A DNA stretch of 12,095 bases from an uncultured Collinsella sp. (GTDB lineage Bacteria > Actinomycetota > Coriobacteriia > Coriobacteriales > Coriobacteriaceae), in the NCBI GenBank assembly GCA_900550835.1, contig URTP01000053.1, positions 1 to 12,095 of the forward strand. Direction: 5' to 3'. Positions 1-8,356 of the stretch are shown here, in pieces (within the stretch, counting starts at the first letter, position 1; each line of letters opens with the position of its first letter). Below the pieces are notes generated by a model that was not told where the DNA came from, made no database searches, and saw nothing but the letters and a program-made list of their open reading frames with translations. The translations under genes were made by a program, and so were the position numbers.

Positions 1-1504
1 CGGCGCGCACCGCCTCGGCGGTCGCGTCGAGCTTGCCAAAGCGGATGTTCTGCGCGATGGTGCCGCTAAACAAGTGCGTATCTTGCAGCACAATGCCGAG
101 CGACCCGCGCAGGCTGGCCTTGGCAATGTGCTTGACGTCGATGCCGTCGTACGTGATCTCGCCGTCATCGACCTCGTAGAAGCGGTTGATGAGGTTGGTG
201 ATGGTCGTCTTTCCGGCGCCCGTCGAGCCCACAAACGCGATCTTTTGCCCCGGCTTGGCAAACAGGTTGAGGTCCGTGAGCACACGGGTGCCCGGCACGT
301 AGGAAAAGTCCACGGCATGGAAGCGCACGTCGCCGGCAAGCGGGACCAAGCCGCACGTGAGCTCGGTACCGTCGGCAGCCACCGCACGGCCCGACTCATC
401 AACGGCAGCCACATCATGCAAGTGCCCGTACGCGCCCACGCCCTGGCCCTCGGGAATCTTCCACGCCCACGCGGCGTCGCCCGTCTGCACCAGCTCCACG
501 CAGCCCTCGTCTACCTCGGGCTTAAGGTCCATGGCGGCAAATAGGCGCTCGGCACCGGCCAGCGCGTTGAGCAAAAAGTTGCCCAGCTGCGTGAACTGGT
601 TGATGGGCATGGCGGCCTGACGCACAAAGACCAGGTAACTTGCAAGCGCGCCCACGTCGGCGAGCCCCTTGATGCAGAGCATGCCGCCCGCCACGGCGAC
701 GATGGCGTAGTTGGCATAGCCGATCACCACGGTCATGGGCACCATCGAGTTGGCGTAGGCTTGCGCGGCGCCACCGGTGCGGCGCAGTTCTTGGTTGCGC
801 ACGTCAAAACCAGCCACGTTGGCCTGTTCGTGATTAAAGACCTTGATGACCTTTTGGCCCGAGACCATCTCTTCGATATATCCGTCCAAATCGCCCAGCG
901 ACGCCTGCTGAGCGGCAAAAAAGCGCTTGGAACGCATGCCCGAGTAGCGCGCGTACAGCACAATGGCCGCGTCGCACACGAGCGTGATAATCGTGAGCTG
1001 CCAGTTGAGGATGATGAGCATAGCCGTGGTGCCGACCATTTGGATGCTCGCCTGAATCACGTTGGCAAAGCTGTTGTTGAGCGCCTCGGAGACGGTGTCG
1101 ACGTCGTTGGTAAAGAAGCTCATGATGTCGCCCGAACGCGTGCTGTCAAAATAACTGAGCGGCAGCGTCTGGATGTGTGCAAACAGGTCGCGGCGGATAT
1201 CGGATACCACGCGCTGGGCCGCACGCACCATAATTTGCGAGTAGCCCAGAGCGGAGAGTACGCCCACGGCGTAGATGATCGCCGTCAGGATGACCTGCTT
1301 GGCGAGCAGTTCCTCCCCGCCCGTGGCCAAACCGTTGACGATGGGGCGCACCATGTAGGTGCCGGCAAGGCTTGCGATGGCGGCGATAGAGACAAGCGCA
1401 CCCACCGCGAGCAACGAGAACTTGGCATGCCCCATGTAGGAGAGCAAGCGGCGGAGCGTCTGCGCCAGATTGGCGGGACGGGCCTGAGCGGATGTCTTAG
1501 GCAT
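1..1504 (-). CDS. ABC exporter, ATP-binding/permease subunit (3' end cut off by window edge)
   Basis: Fused membrane and ATPase subunit of a type IV ABC exporter, probably one half of a heterodimer with the gene just upstream (1497-3317). The first 501 residues are visible. Hydrophobic membrane segments occupy about residues 28-310. The nucleotide-binding domain starts near residue 390, with Walker A GSTGAGKTT at 427-434 (Lys432) and Q-loop Gln474 in LQDTHLF. The signature motif, Walker B and H-loop lie beyond the window, so catalytic competence cannot be judged. A linker insert of about 40 residues between the two domains carries WAWK (346-349); I recall a similar insert in clostridial homologues, so it looks lineage-typical. 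The ATG at 1504 follows an excellent GGAGGTGA Shine-Dalgarno and overlaps the 3' end of the upstream gene by 8 nt, which implies translational coupling. The substrate is unknown; drugs, lipids or peptides are all possible. Confidence 0.93.
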   Translation of the reverse strand, partial: MPKTSAQARPANLAQTLRRLLSYMGHAKFSLLAVGALVSIAAIASLAGTYMVRPIVNGLATGGEELLAKQVILTAIIYAVGVLSALGYSQIMVRAAQRVVSDIRRDLFAHIQTLPLSYFDSTRSGDIMSFFTNDVDTVSEALNNSFANVIQASIQMVGTTAMLIILNWQLTIITLVCDAAIVLYARYSGMRSKRFFAAQQASLGDLDGYIEEMVSGQKVIKVFNHEQANVAGFDVRNQELRRTGGAAQAYANSMVPMTVVIGYANYAIVAVAGGMLCIKGLADVGALASYLVFVRQAAMPINQFTQLGNFLLNALAGAERLFAAMDLKPEVDEGCVELVQTGDAAWAWKIPEGQGVGAYGHLHDVAAVDESGRAVAADGTELTCGLVPLAGDVRFHAVDFSYVPGTRVLTDLNLFAKPGQKIAFVGSTGAGKTTITNLINRFYEVDDGEITYDGIDVKHIAKASLRGSLGIVLQDTHLFSGTIAQNIRFGKLDATAEAVRA

Positions 1505-3317
1505 GGTGCTCACCTCCTTCCGTGGCTTGAAGTGATCCGCTGGAACCAGAGGAAGACGGGGCATTTGCGCCGTCCGCGACGCCCGCATCCCCCGCAAACT
1601 CCATCTGCGAGGCATAAATCTCCTGATAAATGGCATCGCCCGCCAGCAGATCCTCATGCGTGCCCACGCCGTGGACACGTCCGTCGTCCAGCACAATAAT
1701 GCGATCGGCATCCATGACGCTCGCAATGCGCTGTGCGATGACAATCACCGTCGTATTGGGAATCTGAGCAATATGCTCACGAATCTTGGCGTCGGTCGCC
1801 ATATCGACCGCGCTGGTCGAATCGTCAAAGATGAGCACACGCGGATGTTTGAGCAACGTACGCGCGATGCACAGACGCTGTTTTTGTCCGCCCGAGACGC
1901 CGGCACCGCCCTGGCCCAGATAGCCGTCGAGTCCGCCGATGCGATCTAGGAACTCGTCCACGCATGCCGCCCGGCAGGCACGCAGCAGCTCCTCGTCGGT
2001 GGCATCGGGCGCGCCCCACTGCAGGTTCTCGCGCACGGTACCCGTAAACAGCACGTTCTTTTGTAGCACGATGCCCACGGCGTCGCGCAAGGCGGCCAAG
2101 TCGTAATCGCGCACATCGCGCCCGCCCACGAGCACGGCGCCTTCGGTGGCGTCGTACAGGCGCGCGATCAGCTGCACAAGCGAGCTCTTGCCCGAGCCCG
2201 TGCCGCCGAGGATGCCCACCGTCGAGCCGCTCTCGATGCGAAGGTCGATATGCTCGAGCACGTCCTCGGCTGCATCCGCGCGGTATTTAAAGGAAACGTC
2301 GCGAAACTCGATACTGCCGTCCACTGGCCCCGCAGTCGCAAGGTCCCCCGCAGGGTTGGCGATAAAGGGCTCCTCATCGAGCACCTCTGCGATACGGCCC
2401 ACACTCGTGAGAGCGCGGGTGAGCAGCAAAAACACGTTGGAGATCATCATGAGCGAGTTCATGATCAACAGCACATAGCTCATAAAGCCCGTGAGCGAGC
2501 CCACGCCGAGCTCGCCGGCAAGGATCATGCGACCGCCGATCCACAGAATGGAAAGCGCCGCCACGTACATCGACAGCTGAAACACCGGCAGGTTGAGCAC
2601 GGCGTTGCCGAAGGTCTTCGTCGCCGTATGCGCGAGCTCGGTATTGACGGCGTCGAACTTGGCCTCCTCGTGCTCGGCACGCACGTACGCCTTGACGGCG
2701 CGCACGGCGGTGAGGTCCTCCTGCACCACACCGTTGAGATGGTCCATCGAGGTCTGCAGCTGGCGGTAGAGCGGACTGACGCGATAGGTGATAACGCCCA
2801 GCACGATCGCCAGCACCGGCAGGATGATCGCGAAAACGGTGGCGAGCGGACGCGACAGCACCAGCGCATAGACCAAGCCGACGATGAGCGTCACGGGACC
2901 GCGCACCATGGGGCGAAAGCCATTGCCGATGGCATTTTGGATGACGGTGATATCGGTAGTCATGCGGGTGACGAGCGAGCTGGCGTCGTAGTTATCCAGA
3001 TTGCCAAAAGCGAGCGTCTGGATCTTGCGGTACTCCGCCTCGCGCAAGTTAGCGCCCAGCCCCGAGGCGACGCGAGCAGACGTGCGTGCATAGCCCAAGC
3101 CAAGTACCAGCGAACATGCGGCGAATACCAGCATATACGCGCCCTGCAACAGCATGTAGTTGATGTCGCCCGCGGGAACGCCCACGTCGATGATATTTGC
3201 CATGATGACCGGGATAAACAGCTCGAGCGCCGTCTCGGCCGTCACAAAGAACACGCCGAGTATGGCATCGCGGCGGTATGCCCCCAGATAGGAAAACAAA
3301 ATCTTGAGATTGCGCAC
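1497..3317 (-). CDS. ABC exporter, ATP-binding/permease subunit with degenerate ATPase site
   Basis: 606-residue fused membrane and ATPase half-transporter. About six hydrophobic segments lie near residues 19-43, 53-75, 137-155, 157-178, 240-262 and 277-299. The ATPase domain has Walker A GGTGSGKS (371-378), Q-loop Gln419, signature VSGGQ (474-478) and Walker B VLIFDD (494-499). The catalytic Glu after Walker B is Asp499, and the H-loop His is Gln529 (IAQR). This double change is known from the degenerate site of heterodimeric exporters such as TM287/288 and BmrC/BmrD. It therefore supports pairing with the overlapping downstream gene, which should supply the catalytic Walker A/B site. The start is GTG at 3317: an in-frame TGA lies three codons upstream, and a G-rich stretch about 10 nt upstream may serve as ribosome site. 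The C-terminal tail is Ser/Gly-rich. The first gene after the promoter at 3359-3386. Confidence 0.95.
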   Translation of the reverse strand: MRNLKILFSYLGAYRRDAILGVFFVTAETALELFIPVIMANIIDVGVPAGDINYMLLQGAYMLVFAACSLVLGLGYARTSARVASGLGANLREAEYRKIQTLAFGNLDNYDASSLVTRMTTDITVIQNAIGNGFRPMVRGPVTLIVGLVYALVLSRPLATVFAIILPVLAIVLGVITYRVSPLYRQLQTSMDHLNGVVQEDLTAVRAVKAYVRAEHEEAKFDAVNTELAHTATKTFGNAVLNLPVFQLSMYVAALSILWIGGRMILAGELGVGSLTGFMSYVLLIMNSLMMISNVFLLLTRALTSVGRIAEVLDEEPFIANPAGDLATAGPVDGSIEFRDVSFKYRADAAEDVLEHIDLRIESGSTVGILGGTGSGKSSLVQLIARLYDATEGAVLVGGRDVRDYDLAALRDAVGIVLQKNVLFTGTVRENLQWGAPDATDEELLRACRAACVDEFLDRIGGLDGYLGQGGAGVSGGQKQRLCIARTLLKHPRVLIFDDSTSAVDMATDAKIREHIAQIPNTTVIVIAQRIASVMDADRIIVLDDGRVHGVGTHEDLLAGDAIYQEIYASQMEFAGDAGVADGANAPSSSGSSGSLQATEGGEHHA

Positions 3318-3358
3318 GCAGGTTCATCCCCCATCAAACGTTGTTCGCAAACCCAGGT

Positions 3359-3386
3359 ATTATGGCGCGCCGTGCATCGGTGTCAA
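3359..3386 (-). promoter_or_regulatory. Sigma-70 type promoter for the ABC exporter pair
   Basis: On the minus strand a perfect -35 TTGACA (3386-3381) is followed after 16 bp by CATAAT (3364-3359), five of six matches to the -10 consensus. Transcription would begin near 3352, leaving a leader of about 35 nt before the GTG at 3317. No operator-like repeat is obvious around it. Predicted by eye only. Confidence 0.72.
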
Positions 3387-3506
3387 GTGCTCCGAAATCG
3401 ATTTCTGCAAGGCTAGTGCAGGCGCCAAGCTCGCAGGACGCGCCCCTGTATTCAATTGGAAATGAACGCGAGCGTGACTTTTTTCTCCCCGCCGCCAACA
3501 CAAACC

Positions 3507-3537
3507 TTGACTCTACAATCGTTGTAGGGTTTTCACT
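3507..3537 (+). promoter_or_regulatory. MerR-type promoter/operator with 19-bp spacer
   Basis: A -35 TTGACT (3507-3512) and a weak -10 TTCACT (3532-3537) are separated by 19 bp instead of 17. The spacer contains a perfect 15-bp palindrome, CTACAA-TCG-TTGTAG (3513-3527). MerR-family activators bind a dyad in exactly this position and untwist the over-long spacer so that RNA polymerase can use it. The regulator encoded at 4980-5828 is the obvious candidate to bind here, so the unit should be auto-regulated and induced by a ligand. A start site near 3544 also places the MATE start codon at 3578. Confidence 0.75.
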
Positions 3538-3577
3538 ACACTGGTACGTAAACAGACCAAGCCAGAAAGCCCCGCCC

Positions 3578-4924
3578 ATGGAACACGACCTCACACGCGG
3601 CAATGTCCTTAAGACCATCGCGGTCTTTGCCCTGCCTTATATGCTCTCGTACTTTTTGCAGATGCTCTACGGCATGGCCGACCTGTACATGATGGGGCAG
3701 TTTAGCGGCGCCGCCGGCATCACCGCCGTGGGCAACGGCGCGCAGACGCTCTATATCATTACCGTGACGCTCGTGGGCCTGGCCATGGGAACGACGGTTA
3801 TCGTCGGCCACGCCGTGGGTTCGCGTCGGTTTGACCGCGCCGAGACCGCCATCGGCAACACCATCACGCTCTTTATGGGTGTCTCGGTGGTGCTGGCCGC
3901 TGTCCTGCTCGCACTGTGTCCGCAGATTGTGGCACTCATTGGCACGCCGGCCGAAGCGGTCGAAGGAACCGCCGCCTACCTGCGTTTCTGCTTTATGGGC
4001 ATTCCCTTTATCGCCGCGTACAACATCCTCTCGGCCATCTTTCGCGGCCTAGGCGATTCGCGCTCGCCCATGTACGTGATTGGCGTGGCATGCATCATCA
4101 ACATCGCGCTCGACTTTCTGTTTATCGGCCACATGGGGCTCGGCCCCGTAGGCGCGGCACTCGGCACAGTCATCGCGCAGACGGCGAGCGTGGCTCTCGC
4201 GCTCGTGTGGCTCAAGAGCCGCCGTACGCACATTCACCTCAAGCGCAGCGACCTGCGCCCCCAGCCCGAGGTGCTCGGCAGCATCCTTAAGATCGGCGTG
4301 CCCGTAGCCGTGCAGGACGGCTGCATCCAGGTGGCGTTTATGTTCATCACCGTCATCGCCAACCACCGCGGCCTGGTTGATGCCGCCGCCGTAGGCTTGG
4401 TCGAAAAGATGATCAGCTTTTTGTTTATCGTGCCGAGTTCCATGGGCGCTACCGTCAGCGCGCTCACGGCGCAAAACGCCGGCGCGGGCAAGGGCGACCG
4501 CGCGCGTCAGGTGCTCAAGGATGCCATGACGATCTCGGTCGTGTACGGCTGCCTAATCACGGTGCTGATGTGGCTGGTGGCGCCGGCGTTTATTGGCTTT
4601 TTTGCCAAGGACGCTGCAGTGGTCGCGGCCGGTACCGGCTATATGCGCAGCTACATTTTCGACGCGATTTTTGCCGGCATTCACATTTGTTTTAGCGGCT
4701 TTTTCGCTGCATACGGCAAGAGCTACATCGGCTTTGCGCACAACGTGCTGGCCGTGGCGCTCATTCGCGTGCCCGGTGCATGGCTGCTGTCGAACGCCTA
4801 TTCCGATACGTTGTTTCCCATGGGTATCGCCTCGCCGTGCGGGTCCATTCTGTCGGCGGTCATCTGTGTGATTGCATTTACCGTGCTCAACCGGCGCGGG
4901 GCTTTTGACAAGCTGATGGCGTAG
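3578..4924 (+). CDS. MATE-family multidrug efflux transporter
   Basis: 448-residue integral membrane protein of the MATE (NorM/DinF-like) family, which exports drugs or metabolites in exchange for Na+ or H+. The length matches the family norm of about 450. Hydrophobic helices recur along the whole chain, arranged as two related halves. The N-terminal half contains the family hallmark FRGLGDSRSP (155-164), after a typical early GQFSGAAGITAVG-like loop near 40-52. The reading frame stays open back to 3341, but that extension would cross the predicted promoter and lacks membrane character, so ATG 3578 is chosen; its ribosome site is weak (AGAAAG about 8 nt upstream). The merR gene follows after 55 nt on the same strand, without a convincing terminator between, so the two are likely co-transcribed. 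The substrate cannot be read from the sequence. Confidence 0.93.
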   Translation: MEHDLTRGNVLKTIAVFALPYMLSYFLQMLYGMADLYMMGQFSGAAGITAVGNGAQTLYIITVTLVGLAMGTTVIVGHAVGSRRFDRAETAIGNTITLFMGVSVVLAAVLLALCPQIVALIGTPAEAVEGTAAYLRFCFMGIPFIAAYNILSAIFRGLGDSRSPMYVIGVACIINIALDFLFIGHMGLGPVGAALGTVIAQTASVALALVWLKSRRTHIHLKRSDLRPQPEVLGSILKIGVPVAVQDGCIQVAFMFITVIANHRGLVDAAAVGLVEKMISFLFIVPSSMGATVSALTAQNAGAGKGDRARQVLKDAMTISVVYGCLITVLMWLVAPAFIGFFAKDAAVVAAGTGYMRSYIFDAIFAGIHICFSGFFAAYGKSYIGFAHNVLAVALIRVPGAWLLSNAYSDTLFPMGIASPCGSILSAVICVIAFTVLNRRGAFDKLMA

Positions 4925-4979
4925 CGAGGCGACGCATGCCTAGCACCTCTCCCCTGTTTTTACCGAAAGGAGTGGTCCT

Positions 4980-5828
4980 GTGACCGACATGCCAAGCGAA
5001 CACACCGAGGGCCTGCTCCGCATTGGCGAGGTGGCGCGCCTGCTCAATTTGAGCGTGGGCACACTGCGTCATTACGAGCAGATGGGGCTGTTAGAGCCAG
5101 CATATGTCGATCAGGCGAGGGGCTACCGCTACTACGGAACGCGGCAGCTCTCCACACTCAACACCATCGGCAACCTGCGCGTTCTCGACTTGCCGCTGGC
5201 GCAGATTCGCGAGTTTGTCACTACGCGCGATATGGATTTGATACAACGGCAACTGACCAAGCAACAGGAGTTAATTGAGCACAGGCGGCGTGAGTTGGAG
5301 CGCATGTCGCGCAAGATTGACCAGCGGCTTGCCTTGCTTCATGGCGCTTTGAATGCTGATCTCGACACCATTAGCGAAATCGAGGAACCCGAACTTCGCT
5401 GCGCCACGCTGCACGAGCGCGTCAATCCCACCGACGCCTATTCGCTGGGATGGCATATCCGCCAGCTTCAGCAGGGGCAGCACGAAACCTTTGCCTATCT
5501 GGGCAATCTGGGTGTGGGCATCGCGCCCGAGCGCCTGACCGCCGGCGACTTTGATGGCTACGACGAGGTCTTCCTGCTGCTCGATGACACCGATGATTAC
5601 TTGGGCGACGTTGAGACGCGACCTGCCGCGCGCTGCCTGACCATAAGCTTCCGCGGCACGCACGGGCAAGCAGCCCCGCGCTATAAGCAGCTGCTCGGCT
5701 ATATGCGCGAGCACAACCTGGCGCCCACCGGGCCTTCGCGCGAGATCGCCCTTATCGATGACATCATCAGCGACGACCCGGCAACCTACGTAACGCAGAT
5801 CACGGTGCCGGTTGCCCCAGCAAAGTAA
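4980..5828 (+). CDS. MerR-family transcriptional activator with GyrI-like ligand-binding domain
   Basis: 282-residue regulator. Residues 13-80 form a MerR winged helix (IGEVARLLNLSVGTLRHYE, then the GYRYY wing), residues about 85-120 a charged dimerisation coiled coil, and residues about 137-278 resemble the GyrI-like effector domain of BmrR, ending in the strand ITVPV. Such proteins sense bulky hydrophobic or cationic compounds and activate efflux genes by twisting a promoter with a 19-20 bp spacer. A matching promoter is present at 3507-3537, upstream of the MATE gene. The start is GTG at 4980, 7 nt after a good AAAGGAG ribosome site; the ATG at 4989 would be too distant. The likely role is ligand-responsive control of its own unit. 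The inducer is unknown. Confidence 0.92.
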   Translation: MTDMPSEHTEGLLRIGEVARLLNLSVGTLRHYEQMGLLEPAYVDQARGYRYYGTRQLSTLNTIGNLRVLDLPLAQIREFVTTRDMDLIQRQLTKQQELIEHRRRELERMSRKIDQRLALLHGALNADLDTISEIEEPELRCATLHERVNPTDAYSLGWHIRQLQQGQHETFAYLGNLGVGIAPERLTAGDFDGYDEVFLLLDDTDDYLGDVETRPAARCLTISFRGTHGQAAPRYKQLLGYMREHNLAPTGPSREIALIDDIISDDPATYVTQITVPVAPAK

Positions 5829-5831
5829 GAA

Positions 5832-5862
5832 CCGCCCGGAAGGCATCATGCTTCCCGGGCGG
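5832..5862. terminator. Hairpin between convergent merR and ligA
   Basis: Arms CCGCCCGGAAG (5832-5842) and CTTCCCGGGCGG (5851-5862) pair across an 8-nt loop with one bulged base. The site starts 3 nt after the merR stop and lies 25 nt beyond the ligA stop. The plus-strand tail (ATCTTCAATTTGG) is moderately T-rich; the minus-strand tail (TTCTTA) is weaker. It probably serves both genes. Confidence 0.75.
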
Positions 5863-5886
5863 ATCTTCAATTTGGTTATCGATGCG

Positions 5887-8115
5887 CTAAGCCTGGGGCA
5901 CCTCGCCGGTAGCCAAGATCTGCTCGAGTGCGTCCTCGTCCAGCACGGGTACGCCCAGCTGCTCGGCTTTGGTGAGCTTGGAGCCCGCTTTGGGACCGGC
6001 GACCAGGTAGCTCGTCTTCTTAGAAACACTGCCCGAAACCTTGGCGCCGAGCACCTTGAGCGCCGCACCCGCCTCGTCGCGCGTGCGATTGACGAGCGTG
6101 CCGGTGAGCACAAAGGTCAGACCCGCAAGCGGCTGTGCGTCGGCGAGCTCGCCCGCCACGCCAGCTTCGGCCGCGGCTTGCGCATGAGCGGCGCCCAAGT
6201 CGACCTCGAGCGAAAGGCCCGCTTGGCGCAGACGTTCCAGCACGGCGAGGTTCTCGGGCACGGCCAGGAACTGCTTGACGCTCGCCGCAATCTTGGGACC
6301 GATGCCCTCGCACTCGGCGATATCCTCTTCGCTCGCCAAGATGAGCTTGTCGATCGACAGGAATCGCTCGGCGATGACCTCGCCCACACTCTTGCCCACA
6401 TGGCGGATACCCAGGGCAAACAGCACGCGACCGAGTGGCTGGCTCTTGGACTTGTTGAGCTCGGCGATGATTTTCTCGGCCGTCTTGAGGCCCACCGGAA
6501 TGGGGTCGCCCTTCTTGACGCCCTTTTTGCTGTTGGAGCTGGCATAGGTGCGCCCTGTGTCCAGGCCGGCGATATCGTCGACCGTGAGCTGGTAGAAGTT
6601 CGCGACATCATGGATCAGACCGGCGGCGATCATCTTGTCGACGATCTCGTCGCCCAGGCCGTCGACGTCCATGCAGCCGCGGCTCACCCAGTGGAGCAGG
6701 CGCTCCTTGAGCTGTGCGGGGCAGTCGATGGACACGCAGCGGTAGGCCACCTCACCGTCCTCGTGGACCACGGGGCTACCGCACACGGGGCAGACCTCGG
6801 GCATCTGCCAGTCAACGCTGTCGACCGGGCGCTTGTCGAGCACGGGACCCACGACCTCGGGGATCACGTCGCCCGCCTTGTGCACGATGATGGTGTCGCC
6901 CTCGCGCACGTTTTTGCGGCGGATCTCATCGATGTTGGGCAGCGTGGCGCGCGCGATGGTGGAGCCGGCGACCGTCACCGGGTCGAACTCGGCGACCGGC
7001 GTGAGCACACCGGTGCGGCCCACCTGGATGCGAATTTCGCGCAGGACGGTCTGCTTTTCCTCGGGCGGGAACTTAAAGGCGATGGCCCAGCGCGGTGCAC
7101 GAGCGGTAAAGCCCAGGTCGAGCTGCTGCTGGAAGCTGTCGACCTTTACGACCACGCCGTCGATGTCGTAATCCAGGTCGCCGCGGTGCTCGAGCGCCTG
7201 GGCACAGAACTCGTGGACCTCGGACGGCGTGGCGCAACGAGCCACGTTGGGGTTGACGCTGAAGCCGGCGCTACGCAGCCAGTCGAGAAACTCGCGCTGG
7301 CTGTGGACGTGCAGCGGATCGGTATCGGCGATGGCATAGATAAAGGTGGCCAGGTCGCGGCGCGCCGTGACCTTGGGGTCCTTTTGGCGCAGGGATCCTG
7401 CAGCAGCGTTGCGCGGGTTGGCAAAGGGGTCGCGGCCCTCGGCATCGGCCTCTTCGTTTAGACGGACAAAGCTGCCCTTGGGCATGTAGACCTCACCACG
7501 CACTTCGATGGTACGCTCGCGATCGGCGCCCATGTGGGCGAGCGCCGGCTCGGACAGGTGCATGGGCACGTCCTTGATGGTACGGACGTTGAGCGACACG
7601 TCCTCGCCCGTGGTGCCATCGCCGCGCGTGGCGGCGCGTACGAAGGTGCCGTTTTGGTAGGTAAGCGCGACGCCCAAGCCGTCGATCTTGAGCTCGCAGG
7701 TATAGGTGACGCTACCGGCGCCGAGCGCATCCTCGGTGCGCTGGAGCCACGCGTCAAGTTCGTCCAGGTCCATGGCATCGTCCATGGAATACATGCGGGC
7801 CATGTGCGTGACCGGCGTAAACTGCTCGCTCACGTATCCGCCCACGCGCTGGGTATAGCTGTCGGGCGTCACCAAATCGGGATAGGTCGCCTCGATTTCC
7901 TGCAGCTCAACGAGCATTTTGTCGAAGGCGGCGTCCGTGATCTCGTGCGCATCGAGCATGTAGTAGCGGTACGCGTGGTAATCGAGCTCGTGGCGCAGCT
8001 CGGCCGCGCGCGCGGCGGCCTGGGCATGGGCGTCGGCCGGTGCAGCGGCATCCGCGCCCGCGGGCGTTTCGGTATCGATGTCCACGCCGTCACCAAACAG
8101 GCTCGATTGCTCCAT
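5887..8115 (-). CDS. ligA: NAD+-dependent DNA ligase LigA
   Basis: 742-residue essential ligase that seals nicks in replication and repair, using NAD+ to adenylate its active-site lysine. The adenylation motif KIDG has Lys143. EVRGEVYMP (about 204-212) and DYDIDGVVVK (Lys324) are the further nucleotidyltransferase motifs. An OB-fold follows, then a four-cysteine zinc finger (Cys442, Cys445, Cys460, Cys465), helix-hairpin-helix repeats (about 500-620) and a BRCT domain (about 663-740). At 742 residues it is longer than the usual 670 or so. The excess lies in an Ala-rich N-terminal extension (about 1-30), a Lys/Ser-rich stretch near 513-535 and an Ala-rich linker near 632-652 before BRCT. The ATG at 8115 has a GAAGGAG ribosome site 7 nt upstream. 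It is monocistronic by layout; I see no convincing promoter in 8116-8290. Confidence 0.98.
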   Translation of the reverse strand: MEQSSLFGDGVDIDTETPAGADAAAPADAHAQAAARAAELRHELDYHAYRYYMLDAHEITDAAFDKMLVELQEIEATYPDLVTPDSYTQRVGGYVSEQFTPVTHMARMYSMDDAMDLDELDAWLQRTEDALGAGSVTYTCELKIDGLGVALTYQNGTFVRAATRGDGTTGEDVSLNVRTIKDVPMHLSEPALAHMGADRERTIEVRGEVYMPKGSFVRLNEEADAEGRDPFANPRNAAAGSLRQKDPKVTARRDLATFIYAIADTDPLHVHSQREFLDWLRSAGFSVNPNVARCATPSEVHEFCAQALEHRGDLDYDIDGVVVKVDSFQQQLDLGFTARAPRWAIAFKFPPEEKQTVLREIRIQVGRTGVLTPVAEFDPVTVAGSTIARATLPNIDEIRRKNVREGDTIIVHKAGDVIPEVVGPVLDKRPVDSVDWQMPEVCPVCGSPVVHEDGEVAYRCVSIDCPAQLKERLLHWVSRGCMDVDGLGDEIVDKMIAAGLIHDVANFYQLTVDDIAGLDTGRTYASSNSKKGVKKGDPIPVGLKTAEKIIAELNKSKSQPLGRVLFALGIRHVGKSVGEVIAERFLSIDKLILASEEDIAECEGIGPKIAASVKQFLAVPENLAVLERLRQAGLSLEVDLGAAHAQAAAEAGVAGELADAQPLAGLTFVLTGTLVNRTRDEAGAALKVLGAKVSGSVSKKTSYLVAGPKAGSKLTKAEQLGVPVLDEDALEQILATGEVPQA

Positions 8116-8356
8116 AGCGGCACTCCTTCGCTCGATTTCAAACGGATACTAGAGTACCACCGGTCACCATGGCGCCGAATAACCCTTTCGAATCGCACCG
8201 AATCGGCAGCCTGGGGTGGATCGCGCGATCAAACCATGCCCTTGCCAGTTCTAAATGATCCGTTTTCCTCCATCCCCAATGGATCACTACGAAAAGAGGG
8301 GTTGTCCCGCGTTGGCGGAACAGCCCCTCTGGCATCGGTATGTGCGATACGGCTCG
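8116..8356. other. Intergenic region between ligA and htrA
   Basis: About 240 bases without a gene. It holds the htrA terminator (8292-8330) and the ligA leader with its ribosome site. It also holds a 12-bp perfect palindrome, GATCGCGCGATC (8219-8230), of unknown meaning. No consensus-like promoter for ligA could be picked out by eye. Confidence 0.7.
8292..8330 (-). terminator. Intrinsic terminator of htrA
   Basis: Two 16-nt arms (8295-8310 and 8315-8330) pair with a few mismatches around a 4-nt loop; the outer seven pairs, AGAGGGG with CCCCTCT, are perfect. Read on the minus strand the stem is followed by TTTT. It begins 26 nt past the htrA stop codon. Confidence 0.85.

Noticed and set aside
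761..3416. Long plus-strand open frames (761-1699 and 2250-3416)
   Set aside because: Both lie antisense to the ABC exporter genes, have His/Asp/Arg-rich low-information products and lack ribosome sites.
3341..3577. 79-residue N-terminal extension of the MATE protein
   Set aside because: It would span the predicted promoter and operator at 3507-3537, has no resemblance to MATE N-termini, and the family's usual start matches Met at 3578.
4925..4979. Possible terminator between the MATE and merR genes (GAGG...CCTC followed by TTTTT)
   Set aside because: The stem is only four base pairs over a long loop and the T-run is 8 nt away from it, so termination is unlikely.
5812..7461. 549-residue open frame on the plus strand
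   Set aside because: It runs antisense to ligA, which has all family motifs. The product is rich in His, Asp, Val and Gly in the pattern typical of the mirror frame of a high-GC gene, with no recognisable domain.
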